Shown: positions 34,121 to 44,877, numbered from the stretch's first letter. The stretch is 64,000 nucleotides of DNA from Acidobacteriota bacterium (GCA_039030395.1 JBCCEF010000008.1:124001-188000), one strand, 5' to 3'. Numbers and translations are program-made. The notes: generated from the letters alone by a model not told the origin.

Positions 34121-36712
34121 TTGGCGCTCGCCTTCTGGTTACTGCCAGCGGCAGTGGCGCAGCAGCCGGAAGCGGCCTGGCTCTCCGAGCGCACCGACGG
34201 AGCCGCCCTCGCCCTGCCGGCGCTCGATCCGGAGATCCCTCATCCGGCGGCCCACCTCGGCTACCGCCTGGGCGAACGTTTCACCCGCGGCGACGAGATT
34301 CGCGGCTACTTCGAAGCCCTGGCAACCGCCTCGGACCGGGTTTCCCTGCGCGAATACGGACGCACCTACGAGGACCGCCCGCTGACCCTGGCGGTGATCA
34401 CCAGCCCCACTCACCAGAAGCGCCTGGAGGCGATCCGCGGCCGCCAGGCGATGCTCGCCGATCCGGAAGACATCCGGGCCGCCGAACGTCAGGCGCTGAT
34501 CGACGAACAGCCGGCGGTGGTTTGGCTGACCTACGGCATCCACGGCGACGAATCGTCGTCGAGCGAAGCGGCGATGGCGACGGCCTACCTGCTCACCGCC
34601 GGCGGCGACGACGTCTCCGAGCTGCTCGAAGACTTGGTGGTGGTGATCGATCCCAACGCCAATCCCGACGGCCGCGCCCGCTACGTGGGTGACTTCGAGC
34701 AACGCCGTGGCCGGCGGACGTCGAGCGATCCACTCGCCGCCGAGCACCGCGAAAACTGGCCCGGCGGGCGCTTCAACCACTACCTGATCGATCTCAATCG
34801 CGACTGGAGTTGGGCAACCCAGGTGGAAACCCGCCAGCGCCTCACCGCCTATCGCGCCTGGGAGCCACTGGTGCATGTGGACCTGCACGAGATGGACGCC
34901 GAATCGAGCTATTTCTTTCCGCCGGTGGCGGCGCCCATGAACCCGGCGATCGACCGGCGGGTGGAGGAATGGCTGGGGGTGTTCGGCGCCGCCAACGCCC
35001 GCGCCTTCGACGCTCGGAGTTGGCTTTACTTCAAGGCCGAAGACTTCGATCTGTTTTACCCCGGCTACGGCGACTCCTACCCGAGCCTGCGCGGCGCCGT
35101 GGGGATGACCTACGAGATGGCCGGCGGCGAAGAAGCGGGCCTGGCGGTGGTGCGACCGGACGGCACCGAATTGCGCCTGGCGGACCGCATTGCCCGCCAC
35201 CTGACCACCTCCTGGACGACGTTGCGGACCGCCGCCTCTCAGCGCGCTCGCTTGCTCGAAGATTTCGTCGCCGGCCGCCTCGACACCTTGCGCCAGCCGC
35301 CGACCACCTACCTGTGGCCGGCGGATGCCCCGGAAGGCCACGCCATGGCCCGGTTGCTGACCTTTCACGGGGTGCGGATCGACCGTCTCGCCCGCCGGCA
35401 GGAACTGGCCGTGCGCCGGGTCGGCGACGGGCGCTCCGGTGAGCGGCGCTTTCGGGCCGGCAGTTACGCGGTGACCACGGCGCAACCGCTGGGCAATCTG
35501 GTGCGCACCCTGCTCGATGCCCGCACCCCACTACCGCCGGCCTTCGTCGATCGTCAGCGGCAAAAACTCAATCGGCTGCAGGAGCCGGACTTCTACGACA
35601 TCACCGCCTGGTCGCTCCCCCTCGCCTATGGCGTGCCGACCTGGACCTTCGCCGGCACGCTGGAGGATCTCTCCGCGGCCGAGTTCTCCTCCCCCGTTGG
35701 CGCCTTGGAGGGCAAGGGCCGGGTGGGCTACTTGGTCCCCTGGAGCGGCGTGGCCGGCTACCGAGCCGCCGGTCGTCTACAGGAAGAGGGCATCGCCTAT
35801 CGACTGGTGCTGGCGGATCTGGAGGTGGAAGGGCATGTCTACACCGCCGGCAGTCTGTTCGTGCCGGCCGAGAATGAAGATGCCCCGGACTCCCTGGCCG
35901 AAAGCATGGCGCGAATCGCAGAAGAGTGCGGCGTGGTGATCCGCCGCGTCGGCACGTCGTTCTCGACGGACGGCATCTCCCTAGGCTCGGATCAGGCGCC
36001 GCGGGTGCGCCCGGCGCGCATCGGCCTGATCGGCGGTCCGGGTTTCGAAGCGCTGTCCTTCGGCAGCCTGTGGCACCTGCTCGACCGGGTGGTGGAAGCC
36101 CCCGTCACCCGCCTGGAAAGCCGTGACCTGCGCGGCCCGATGCTCGACGCCTTCCAAGTGATCATCCTGCCGGACGGACACTTCCGGGCCGATGGCCGGG
36201 GCGCCCTGCCCAAGCGGGCGGGCGATGCGCTGGAGCGCTGGACCCGGACGGGCGGATTACTGATCGCCGTCGGCGAGGCGGTGGAGTGGCTACGGGCGCG
36301 CAATCTCACGACCATCGACGAGCGCCCGTACCGCAGCGAAGACGGGGCCCCGCGGCCGGAAGTGCCGGGGGCCGCCCTGGCGACGGAGCTGTATCGCGAC
36401 AGTCCCCTGGCGGCAGGCCTCAAGGGATCACCGGCAGTGCTTTTCCGGGACGCCAAAATCCTCGCGCCGCTCTCCGACCGACGCGAGAACCTGCTGCGCG
36501 TCGCGGATTCTCTGCCGGTGACCGCCGGCCTGGTGTGGGACGAAACCCTGAGGGATCTACCCGGCGCCCTGCTGGTCGCCAGCGAAACCGTCGGCCGCGG
36601 GCGCACGGTGGTGTTCGCCCAGGATCCGGCGTTTCGGGTGTACTGGCGGGCGACCATGCCGCTGTTCCTGAACGCGGCCCTGCACGGCCCGACCTGGGGT
36701 GTCGAGCGATAG
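34121..36712 (+). CDS. Secreted peptidase M14 (zinc carboxypeptidase)
   Basis: A secreted protein of about 860 residues. The zinc ligands appear as the H-x-x-E pair in YGIHGDESSSSEAAM and the later His in HVDLHEMD. A candidate catalytic Glu is in GMTYEMAGG. The Asn/Arg-type substrate loop DPNANPDGR and HYLIDLNRDW are also present. The C-terminal half is a non-peptidase region with a glutamine-amidotransferase-like fold feel (IGLIGGPGFEALSFGSLW). The signal peptide core is LALAFWLLPAAVAQQ. No ATG or GTG exists between repeat B and this core, so I give the TTG at 34121. A CTG at 34109, or read-through start inside the repeat (frame is open to 33884), are alternatives. Function: peptide trimming in the periplasm or outside. 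Confidence 0.8.
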   Translation: MALAFWLLPAAVAQQPEAAWLSERTDGAALALPALDPEIPHPAAHLGYRLGERFTRGDEIRGYFEALATASDRVSLREYGRTYEDRPLTLAVITSPTHQKRLEAIRGRQAMLADPEDIRAAERQALIDEQPAVVWLTYGIHGDESSSSEAAMATAYLLTAGGDDVSELLEDLVVVIDPNANPDGRARYVGDFEQRRGRRTSSDPLAAEHRENWPGGRFNHYLIDLNRDWSWATQVETRQRLTAYRAWEPLVHVDLHEMDAESSYFFPPVAAPMNPAIDRRVEEWLGVFGAANARAFDARSWLYFKAEDFDLFYPGYGDSYPSLRGAVGMTYEMAGGEEAGLAVVRPDGTELRLADRIARHLTTSWTTLRTAASQRARLLEDFVAGRLDTLRQPPTTYLWPADAPEGHAMARLLTFHGVRIDRLARRQELAVRRVGDGRSGERRFRAGSYAVTTAQPLGNLVRTLLDARTPLPPAFVDRQRQKLNRLQEPDFYDITAWSLPLAYGVPTWTFAGTLEDLSAAEFSSPVGALEGKGRVGYLVPWSGVAGYRAAGRLQEEGIAYRLVLADLEVEGHVYTAGSLFVPAENEDAPDSLAESMARIAEECGVVIRRVGTSFSTDGISLGSDQAPRVRPARIGLIGGPGFEALSFGSLWHLLDRVVEAPVTRLESRDLRGPMLDAFQVIILPDGHFRADGRGALPKRAGDALERWTRTGGLLIAVGEAVEWLRARNLTTIDERPYRSEDGAPRPEVPGAALATELYRDSPLAAGLKGSPAVLFRDAKILAPLSDRRENLLRVADSLPVTAGLVWDETLRDLPGALLVASETVGRGRTVVFAQDPAFRVYWRATMPLFLNAALHGPTWGVER

Positions 36713-36749
36713 AGAATCCAGGACCTGCAGGGGAGAAGTTCTCAACGAA

Positions 36750-36810
36750 CCTTGGAGAGAGAGCCCGAGGGGCCTTCGGCCTCTCTCTCCAAGGCCGGGG
36801 CACGATGCCC
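36750..36810 (+). terminator. Tandem hairpins after the M14 peptidase
   Basis: CCTTGGAGAGAGAG (36750-36763) pairs perfectly with CTCTCTCTCCAAGG (36781-36794), with further G/C pairing in the loop. A second hairpin GGGGCA/TGCCCC (36796-36801 with 36805-36810) follows. They lie 38 bases after the stop codon. No T-tract is present. The rest of the 36713-37051 gap holds no gene and should contain the rpmE promoter. Confidence 0.5.
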
Positions 36811-37051
36811 CACAAAGGTCTTATTCGTGCGTCGCTGAGTATTGGATGACCCAAAGCGGGAATTTCGGGGCCCAAGTCGACGGTTGAAAGACTCGCCCCG
36901 GCAGATCTTGCCAAAGGGCCACGGATCGGCTAGCGTTGACGATTCGCGCAGCACGGCCGGACCGGCCCAAACGGAAGAGCCGCGCGGTACTTTCAGTCAA
37001 TCATCCGGCCCCAGCTATTTTTCGGAGTCATTTTTCGGAAGGACCCGTATC

Positions 37052-37267
37052 GTGAAAACCGACATCCATCCCACGCTCCACAAGGTCACCGTCACCTGCG
37101 CCTGCGGCAACTCCTTCGAGACCCACTCGACCAAGGAAGAGCTGCGCCTCGAGATCTGTAGCGCCTGCCACCCGTTCTTCACCGGCAAGCAGAAGCTGGT
37201 GGACTCGGCGGGCCGCGTCGAGCGCTTCCAGCGCCGCTACGGCAACCGCGACAAAGCGGCTTCCTGA
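37052..37267 (+). CDS. rpmE: 50S ribosomal protein L31
   Basis: A 71-residue ribosomal protein from a GTG with GGAAGG upstream. The start [21 protein letters not shown] and the later [30 protein letters not shown] are the standard L31 sequence. Four Cys (CxC near 16-18 and CSAC near 37-40) show the zinc-binding type rather than the zinc-free paralogue. The gene is 126 bases upstream of prfA, the usual gene order. L31 bridges the two ribosomal subunits. Confidence 0.97.
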   Translation: MKTDIHPTLHKVTVTCACGNSFETHSTKEELRLEICSACHPFFTGKQKLVDSAGRVERFQRRYGNRDKAAS

Positions 37268-37393
37268 CCTCGCGGTCGGCAGGGGGTTCGGCTTGCTCCA
37301 GGCGAGTGAGCGGACCTCCTCCACGAAGCCTTCCTTTGCTCATTCCCCGGCGGCCTTCCGCCGCCGGACGGCTCCCACCGGTAGACCCAGGCC

Positions 37394-38470
<1,077 letters not shown>

Positions 38471-38563
38471 GCCGGCCGCAGTACCCAGCCGGCTCAGTCG
38501 ACTACGGCGAAGCCGGTACCCTTCAACAACAGCAGCTCGAGGCTGGCTCTGGCGGACGCGAAC

Positions 38564-39769
38564 TCAACGAGGAGTTGCCTCGACGACGGTGAGTCGATCC
38601 CCCGAACCCCTTCGAAGCGCCAGCAATAGGGCACCGCTGACCAGCAACATCGCAGCGAGAACCGGCCATGCCCGAAGCCAACCGAATGCTCCCAACAGAA
38701 GGCCGAATGCGACCGGACCGACGGCCTTCGCGAGGGTCGTGAAGAGCTGCAGAAGGCCGTTGTTCTTGCCAAAACTGCCAGAACCGCCCCATTCGACGAC
38801 GACGGCGGGTCTTAAAACCGTGCGCGCCCCGTTGGTCGCCCCAAAACCCAGCACCATCAGGACCGTGGCCCAGGTGGCGGGCCAAATCACAGGCAGCAGA
38901 AGCGCCACGGCCGTCAGCGGAAATGTCGCCCACAGGAGCACCAGCGCCGGAACTCCGGTGCCCGCCGCGGTGGCGAGCCGACCTCCGATCTTCGCTGCTC
39001 CGGCGAGGCCCGCGATACCCGCTGCTGTTTGCAGAGATTCGCCTCGCTCGTGAATGAACACCACCAAGTGAACGTTCACCACGACGCTTACCGCGTCGGC
39101 GATCATCAAGGCCAGCGCAAAGGTGCCGAAGCCAGGGATTCGTTCCTGGACCTGCGGCGCCCGGTCCTGTTCAGCGATCACCTCTTGCCGCGGGGAGACC
39201 TTCGGCAGACTCGCCGCGAGCGGCGCCACGACCAGGGCCAGGAGCGAGGCCAGCACGAGCAGGGCAGCTCGCCAACCCCAGCTTTCGCCGAGCAGGCTGG
39301 CGAGCGGCATGAAGAGGGTTGAGGCCAAGGCACCGATCAGGGTAATGATCAGAATCGCCTTGCGACTCCTGCCGGGGTCCGCACGGACGACCGTCGCGAA
39401 GGCGGGAGCGTACAGCGTCCCGGCCATGGCGAGGCCGATCAACGCCCAGCCGATGAAGTAGACGAGCAAGGTGGTCGACATACTCCACACGGCGACCCCG
39501 AGGCTGCCGGCGAGGGCTCCAACCGCCATCAGACCGCGCGACCCACGACGATCAATCCAAACCCCGACCAGCGGAGCCGCCATCCCCGCGACGAAAAGAG
39601 CTGACGAAAACCCTGCCGCGAGAGCGGCGGAGGACCAACCGAGTTCGCTCGCCATCGGGGGCAAGAAGACCGCGAAGGTGTAGTAGAGAACACCCCAGGC
39701 GATGACCTCGATCAGGCACAGCTTCCCGATCAGCGCCCGGTACCCGACATCGCCAGCCTTCAGCAGCAT
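38564..39769 (-). CDS. MFS transporter, paired with an ArsO-like flavoprotein
   Basis: A 401-residue membrane transporter with about 12 helices. It has the MFS motif A region (GVWIDRRGSRGLMAVGALAG) between helices 2 and 3 and a central loop of about 25 residues (SPRQEVIAEQDRAPQVQERI). It starts inside the last ten bases of the flavoprotein gene, so the two are cotranslated. Related MFS-flavoprotein pairs occur in actinobacterial arsenic gene clusters (recollection), which suggests export of an arsenical or an oxidised metabolite. No ArsR, ArsC or ArsM is present here, so the substrate remains open. Confidence 0.85.
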   Translation of the reverse strand: MLLKAGDVGYRALIGKLCLIEVIAWGVLYYTFAVFLPPMASELGWSSAALAAGFSSALFVAGMAAPLVGVWIDRRGSRGLMAVGALAGSLGVAVWSMSTTLLVYFIGWALIGLAMAGTLYAPAFATVVRADPGRSRKAILIITLIGALASTLFMPLASLLGESWGWRAALLVLASLLALVVAPLAASLPKVSPRQEVIAEQDRAPQVQERIPGFGTFALALMIADAVSVVVNVHLVVFIHERGESLQTAAGIAGLAGAAKIGGRLATAAGTGVPALVLLWATFPLTAVALLLPVIWPATWATVLMVLGFGATNGARTVLRPAVVVEWGGSGSFGKNNGLLQLFTTLAKAVGPVAFGLLLGAFGWLRAWPVLAAMLLVSGALLLALRRGSGDRLTVVEATPR

Positions 39770-41049
39770 TTCCCTGCAGAATCCTTCTCCTCACCGGCCA
39801 GGTCCGTCGAGCAAACTCCCGTTTCGGGAAGAATCAACTCCACCCGGCCCGCCGCCTCGTCGTCTTGCGCCAGGTGCGCCACGATCGAGCGAACCTGTTC
39901 GTAGCCGGTGCGCAGCAGGAAGGTGGGGGCCCGACCGTAGCTCTTCATTCCTGCGATGAAAAACCCCTTCTCGGGATGCCCGAGTTCCTTGAAACCGTGC
40001 GGCCGGACGCTCCCGCAGCTATGAAAATTCGGATCGATCATCGGACCGAGATCCTTCGCCGCTTCCGTCGCTACATCGAGTTCTAGGCGAAGTTCGCGCA
40101 GCATCTCGTGATCCGGCCGAGATCCGGCGGCCACCACGATTTCGTCGACCACGACCTGCCCGGCGCCCTCGACGTCCACCACTTCCAGCCCCTCCTGGTG
40201 ACGCCGCAGCCCACTGATCGAGAGCCCCGTGAGCAGCGTGACGGCGCCGCTCCGGACGGCTTCGGCTACGCGGGTTCCGAGTTCACCTCGCTGTTGAATC
40301 TCGTCGGCTTCGCCGCCGCCCCATAGTTTTCTCGGATCCCTCTTACGAACCGCCCAGGCCACCAAGGTGCCGGGCTCGTGCTGGGCAAGCTCCACCAGAT
40401 CGAGCACGCTTCCGATCGCCGAGTGGCCCGACCCCACCACCAAAACCCGCTTGCCGGCATAACGCTCGCGTTCCCGATGGAGCACATCCGGCATCCCATA
40501 GCGAATTTGACTCCGGAACTCGGCTTCGCCGTCGGCCGGTACTCCACCGGCCCCGAGGGGATTCGGCGTGGTCCAGGTACCGGAGGTGTCGATCACGGTC
40601 TTTGCGGTGAATCGGCGAGGGCCGTCGGGGGTATCGGCCACGATCAGGAAAGGAGCCTCATCACGGGCTCCGTTCTTCATCCGATCGTGCCCCACCTTGG
40701 CCACCGACACCACTTTGTGATTCAAGCGGATGTTGTCGCCTATGCCGTCGATGGTTGCCAGCGGATCGAAGAACTGCTCGACGAGCTCCTTGCCGTAAGG
40801 GACGTAGTCCTCGTCCGGCGGCTGCCAATCGGTATTCGCCTCCAGCAGGCGCCGGCTCGGCGGGTCGACGAGATACGACCAAGGCGTGAACAGCCTCACG
40901 TGCCCCCAGTCCCACATGCTCGCGGCAACGCGAGGACCGGCCTCGAGAATCAAGGGCTTCATTCCCCGTTCGACCAGGTTGGCGGCGGTCGCGAGACCAA
41001 TGGGACCGGCACCGATGACAGCTACGGGAAGGTGGGTGTGATTCGACAT
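39760..41049 (-). CDS. FAD/NAD(P)-binding flavoprotein resembling ArsO
   Basis: A 429-residue two-dinucleotide-fold oxidoreductase. The FAD site is VAVIGAGPIGLATAANLVER and the NADPH-type site is KRVLVVGSGHSAIGSVLDL. Family hallmarks I recall from actinobacterial ArsO-like proteins are WGHVRLFTPWSYLVDP, SGTWTTPNPLG, DPNFHSCGSV, FFIAGMKSYGRAPTFLL and the C-terminal LPETGVC plus a terminal CC. The terminal Cys residues could bind a metalloid. ATG at 41049 with AAAGGAGA upstream was chosen, since a longer frame has no support. First gene of a two-gene operon with the MFS transporter. Confidence 0.8.
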   Translation of the reverse strand: MSNHTHLPVAVIGAGPIGLATAANLVERGMKPLILEAGPRVAASMWDWGHVRLFTPWSYLVDPPSRRLLEANTDWQPPDEDYVPYGKELVEQFFDPLATIDGIGDNIRLNHKVVSVAKVGHDRMKNGARDEAPFLIVADTPDGPRRFTAKTVIDTSGTWTTPNPLGAGGVPADGEAEFRSQIRYGMPDVLHRERERYAGKRVLVVGSGHSAIGSVLDLVELAQHEPGTLVAWAVRKRDPRKLWGGGEADEIQQRGELGTRVAEAVRSGAVTLLTGLSISGLRRHQEGLEVVDVEGAGQVVVDEIVVAAGSRPDHEMLRELRLELDVATEAAKDLGPMIDPNFHSCGSVRPHGFKELGHPEKGFFIAGMKSYGRAPTFLLRTGYEQVRSIVAHLAQDDEAAGRVELILPETGVCSTDLAGEEKDSAGKCC

Positions 41050-41279
41050 GAGCTTCTCTCCAAAGGTCGGTTCGCGTTTTTGCGACTCAACCAGGTAGTC
41101 GGAGAACCTCGAAAAAGGACGCAGAATGAACCCGGAGCCCACCTCTTGAAGCGCCTCTGCGGGACCTCCCGAGAGGCACGACGAGGAAGAGTTGCCAACG
41201 GGCAACCATTCAGCCCCTCACCACAGCGGTGAGAGCGCTCGAGTTGGGGATAGGAATGGAGAGGTCTTTGACGACGGCC

Positions 41280-41465
41280 GCTAGCCCGACCTTCTCACCA
41301 GCCTTCTGCTGCGAGGGCGGATGCGCCTGCATCTGCGGCGTCCTTTGGCCTCTCCGCTCCTCGACGTACTTCGAGTACGCCTACGTCGCTTCGAGAACCA
41401 AACTCCTTGCAGCTACAGACGCCTACGCCCTCTCGCGACGAAGTTGGTGAGAAGGACGGGCTAGC
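41280..41465. mobile_element. 186-bp imperfect palindrome, MITE-like
   Basis: The ends are a 21-bp inverted repeat with one mismatch: GCTAGCCCGACCTTCTCACC at 41280 and its complement ending GGACGGGCTAGC at 41465. The inside continues to pair with mismatches (CTTCTGCTGCGAGGGCG with CGCCCTCTCGCGACGAAG) and closes with CGACGTA/TACGTCG. No reading frame looks coding and no obvious target duplication flanks it. It may be a non-autonomous element or a large hairpin in the leader of the arsO-like operon. The rest of 41050-41531 shows no gene. Confidence 0.6.
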
Positions 41466-41531
41466 CGATCAGACGAGATCGGCGACAGGGTGAGCCGTCA
41501 GTTTTTCGGCAATGCTGCCAGGCCCAGCTCC

Positions 41532-42287
41532 TCAGGGCGAGGAACCTGTTGTCCGACCAAGCCTTTCGAGAGTCTTCGAACCAAACCAGGGCGATAGGTC
41601 CCACTCGAGGTCCTGTTCGCCACTCGCGGCGATCAGCATTTGACGCGCCTCGTCAACGGTCTCGGCGTTGACGACATAGAGGCCCGTGGCCTCACGTCCA
41701 CCTCCCAGACGACCGGATACGGTAACCATTCCTTCGGCGACCAGCGACGCAACAGCAGCATCTGCCCGTTCCGCGTGGGGTGACCTCGCGACTACGAACA
41801 TCCGCATCCCATCGAGCCCCTCCTCGTTGTCCTCTTCGAGCTCGAAGAGCGTACGTAGAGGATCGTTGGCTTCGAAGGGATGAGCGTCGAAGACGAAGAC
41901 TCCGGCCTGCACGGCGGGATCGGTCGCGGTCAAGGCATCGGCCTCTTCCACCTCGTCTACGTCGAAGACGAAGATCCCTCGATCCCTCGGATCCGACCTG
42001 GGCTCGCCCAGCGGTCCGGCCATCAGCAGAAAACGTTCGTCGAACAACCGACCCATGTTGGCGAAGTGACCCTCCAGGGCGACGGCGCGCTCCTCCTGGG
42101 TCAACTCCGTCGAGCCGCCAGACTTCAGCCAAACAAGAACGTAGCGACTGCCCAAACCGGTAGGCACAAGTACTGATTCAGCCGAGGAGGAATCGGCATC
42201 GACGGGGGGAGCCGAAGGCTGCCTACTTCGATCCGTCGAACTGCAAGCAGCGAGGACGATCAGGGGAAGAAGGAGTCGTCTTTGCAC
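41532..42287 (-). CDS. Lipoprotein with YCII-like (YciI) domains
   Basis: A 251-residue protein from a GTG. VQRRLLLPLIVLAACSS is a lipoprotein signal with LAAC lipobox. The first domain (about 45-140: YVLVWLKSG, EGHFANMGRLFDERFLLMAGPLG, GIFVFDVDEVEEADALTATDPAVQAGVFVFDAHPF) matches the YCII family, with the conserved H and the D-P-x-V-x-A segment. A second, more diverged copy follows (RMFVVARSPHAERADAAVASLVAEGMVTVSGRLGG). YCII proteins are small ferredoxin-like folds of unclear reaction. A secreted, lipidated double copy is unusual. Upstream of it on the same strand is the MMPL transporter. Confidence 0.8.
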   Translation of the reverse strand: MQRRLLLPLIVLAACSSTDRSRQPSAPPVDADSSSAESVLVPTGLGSRYVLVWLKSGGSTELTQEERAVALEGHFANMGRLFDERFLLMAGPLGEPRSDPRDRGIFVFDVDEVEEADALTATDPAVQAGVFVFDAHPFEANDPLRTLFELEEDNEEGLDGMRMFVVARSPHAERADAAVASLVAEGMVTVSGRLGGGREATGLYVVNAETVDEARQMLIAASGEQDLEWDLSPWFGSKTLERLGRTTGSSP

Positions 42288-42396
42288 GGTGGTTTCCCAT
42301 CCTAATGCATTTCCCTGCTCTCGGTTCAAGCCCCTTGCAGGGGGTAGACCCTTCCAAGATGAGCCGCCCGCGCTGCGACCGGCTTGAAGGCTTCGC

Positions 42397-44877
42397 CTAT
42401 TCCCTGTTCAGGAGCGCCGCCAAACCCAGCAGCGTCAACACCGCCGCCGACAGCAGCGCGGCGGCCACCAGCAGACCGAGATAGGCGTTCGCCGGCACCT
42501 GGGAAAGGCCCAGGAGGCCGAAGCCCAGGGCGATAGCCAGACTGTCGGCGATAATCGCCGGGCCGGTGGCGGCGAGGGAGGCCGACACGCCGCCGCCCTC
42601 GGCACCCCCTCCTTTTTCGCCGTGCTCGCGCCGGGTGCCCTCCAGGAAGTGAACGCCGTAGTCCACTCCGATACCGAGGGTGACAGCACAGAACATTGAG
42701 GTGGCGACCCCCAGGGGTACCCCTAGCCAGCCCATCAGCCCGAACACCCAAAGCACCGCCACCGCCGCCGGCAAGATCGCCAGGGCGGCGCGTTTCGGCG
42801 AGCGATAGAAGAGCGACACGGCCAGAAAGGCGCCGGCCAGGGCGAGGAGCAGAGACGACACCTGGGTACGCACGATCGCCGGGATCATCGCCTGGCTAAC
42901 GGCGACGTCGCCGCCCAGCTCCAAATGCCCGCCGTGGGGCTCGAGCAGCTCTTCGACGGAAGCCTCCAGCCGCGCGATCAACTCCGCCGTGTCCCGGTAG
43001 TTGGCGTCCTTCAGGAAAAGGGTCATCACGCCGCCGGTGAGGTCGTCCGTCAGCACCTCTTGGCGCTTGTGCTTGCCGCGCGCCATGTCGAAGCGGTCGA
43101 GCAGCCGGCCGAACTGGTAAGGCTCTTCGGGCAGCTTGCGGCCGCCCTCCTGCCGCCCGAGCCACAGGTAGGCGACGGTGACCAGTTGCGAAAAGGGGCC
43201 GAGCACACCGCCCACTTCCGGCTCCCGCCGCATGCGCTCTTCCAGCTCGCCGACGGCCTGCAATGTCTCGTAACGGAAGAGCGGCCCGGACCAGCGGGTG
43301 AGGCCGGCGTAGTCCCGCTTAGGATCGTCCGGCCGCGGCTCGAACACCAGGTGGGCGAGCAGCAGGTGGGTGCCGAAGAAGCGCTCGTCGACCCGTTCCG
43401 TGGCCTGCCGAAAAGGGCTGCCCTTGGCGAATCCGTCGATCCAGCTATCCTGCACCACCAGCGCCGGCAGGCCCGCCGCCAGCAACACGGTGACCGCCGC
43501 CAGGGCGATCAGCACCGCCCGGCGGCGGGAGCGGGAGGCGATCCAGGGATCGATCCGGCGCTGAATCCAGGGCGCCGCCGGCGAGTCCGCGGCCGCCTGG
43601 GAGTCCGACACGGCCCGGCGCAGGCGGTCGGCACCGAGGAGGGTCAACATCGCCGGCACCGCCGACAGCGACCACAGCATGCAGAAGACGATGCCGATGG
43701 CCGCGAACAGGCCGAAGAAGCGGACCGGCGGAATCTCCGACGCCAGGAAGGAGCCAAAGGCCAGGGAGGTGGTGAGCGAGGTCACGACGATGGGGCGGGT
43801 GAGCTGCCGCATGGTGCTGCGAACGGGCTCCGGCGCACCCTGACCCAGGTGTCGCTGGTAGCGCCACAGAATGTGGATCTCGTCCGCCAGGCCGAGGGTG
43901 GTCAAGATCACCGGCAGCACCGCCGTGGTCAGGTACACCGGCACCCCCAGCCAGCCCATCAGGCCGAAGGTGAAGATCAGCGCGGCGCCCACCTCCGCCA
44001 GGGCCAGGACGACCCCCCACAGGCGGCGGCAACCGATCCACACCACCAGCGCGATCACCGCGATGGCCAGCGGCAAGAGGAGGGAAAGATCTTCCAGGAT
44101 GTGCAGGCCGAGGAGCGCCTCGGCCACCGGCGCGCCGACCACCAGCACGCGATCCGGACCGGCGTCGAAGGTCGCCACCTCGGCCTCGACGGCGGCCATC
44201 AGCCGGCGCCGCTCCTCCGCCTCGGGACCCTCGCCGTGGGCCGCCGGCACGCCGACCAGGAGAGTGGTCGCCTCGCCGTCCAGCGCCACCAGGGTGCCGT
44301 CGAGAATCTGGGTGGCGGCCAGGTCGCCGCGCAGCAGGTCCATCTCCTCAGGCGTGCTCGGCACCGGCTCCAGGAAGGGCCGAAAGCGTAAGGTGCCGGT
44401 ATACACCCGGTCGCGCTTCTCCGTCGCCAGGCTCGAAACGTAGACCTCGCCGAGGCCTTCGAGGGCCACCAGCCGATCGCTCAGTTCGCGCACCCGGGCG
44501 AGGGTTTCGGTGTTGAACAGCCCGTCCGGGTGGTCCGTCTCCACCACCACCGCCACCGCGTCGCGCAGGTCGAAGCGCTGCCGAATCTCGGCGTCCTTTT
44601 GGACCGCCGGGTCGTTCGGCGGCACCAGCGCATGACCGTCGGTGCGCAGCTCCAAGCGCAGCAAGCCCGGCGCGGCCAGCAAAACCACCAGCACGCCGAA
44701 GGCCAGCGTCGCCTTCGGGCGGCGAAGCCCCAACTCCGGGAGCCGCCCCATCACCCGTTCGATCAACGTCTCTTTGCTCGCTTTCCGCGACGGACTTCGC
44801 CGCCCCCGCGCATTCACTGTTTGCTGAACGTCTATTCTCTCTCTTCGAGGTGTCCGGCGCCAGCGGTTGCGAGACAC
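42397..44877 (-). CDS. MMPL/RND-family transporter
   Basis: An 826-residue membrane transporter with the two-half RND layout. After a basic N-terminus and TM1 (ATLAFGVLVVLLAAPGLL), a large periplasmic domain (about 75-250) is followed by five to six helices, with GLADEIHILWRYQRH in the conserved position of the proton-relay region. The second half repeats this (TM, periplasmic domain from about 490, helices with TLGIGVDYGVHFLEG). Such proteins move lipids or hydrophobic compounds, and related ones are hopanoid or mycobacterial lipid exporters. The start GTG (44875-44877) follows GGGGAG. An internal GTG at 44817 is an alternative. It is divergent from prmC. Confidence 0.9.
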   Translation of the reverse strand: MSRNRWRRTPRRERIDVQQTVNARGRRSPSRKASKETLIERVMGRLPELGLRRPKATLAFGVLVVLLAAPGLLRLELRTDGHALVPPNDPAVQKDAEIRQRFDLRDAVAVVVETDHPDGLFNTETLARVRELSDRLVALEGLGEVYVSSLATEKRDRVYTGTLRFRPFLEPVPSTPEEMDLLRGDLAATQILDGTLVALDGEATTLLVGVPAAHGEGPEAEERRRLMAAVEAEVATFDAGPDRVLVVGAPVAEALLGLHILEDLSLLLPLAIAVIALVVWIGCRRLWGVVLALAEVGAALIFTFGLMGWLGVPVYLTTAVLPVILTTLGLADEIHILWRYQRHLGQGAPEPVRSTMRQLTRPIVVTSLTTSLAFGSFLASEIPPVRFFGLFAAIGIVFCMLWSLSAVPAMLTLLGADRLRRAVSDSQAAADSPAAPWIQRRIDPWIASRSRRRAVLIALAAVTVLLAAGLPALVVQDSWIDGFAKGSPFRQATERVDERFFGTHLLLAHLVFEPRPDDPKRDYAGLTRWSGPLFRYETLQAVGELEERMRREPEVGGVLGPFSQLVTVAYLWLGRQEGGRKLPEEPYQFGRLLDRFDMARGKHKRQEVLTDDLTGGVMTLFLKDANYRDTAELIARLEASVEELLEPHGGHLELGGDVAVSQAMIPAIVRTQVSSLLLALAGAFLAVSLFYRSPKRAALAILPAAVAVLWVFGLMGWLGVPLGVATSMFCAVTLGIGVDYGVHFLEGTRREHGEKGGGAEGGGVSASLAATGPAIIADSLAIALGFGLLGLSQVPANAYLGLLVAAALLSAAVLTLLGLAALLNRE

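Noticed and set aside
42925-44391. Plus-strand frame of 488 residues opposite the MMPL transporter
   Set aside because: Rich in His, Gln and Arg, no hydrophobic core or motifs, while the minus strand shows a coherent RND transporter.
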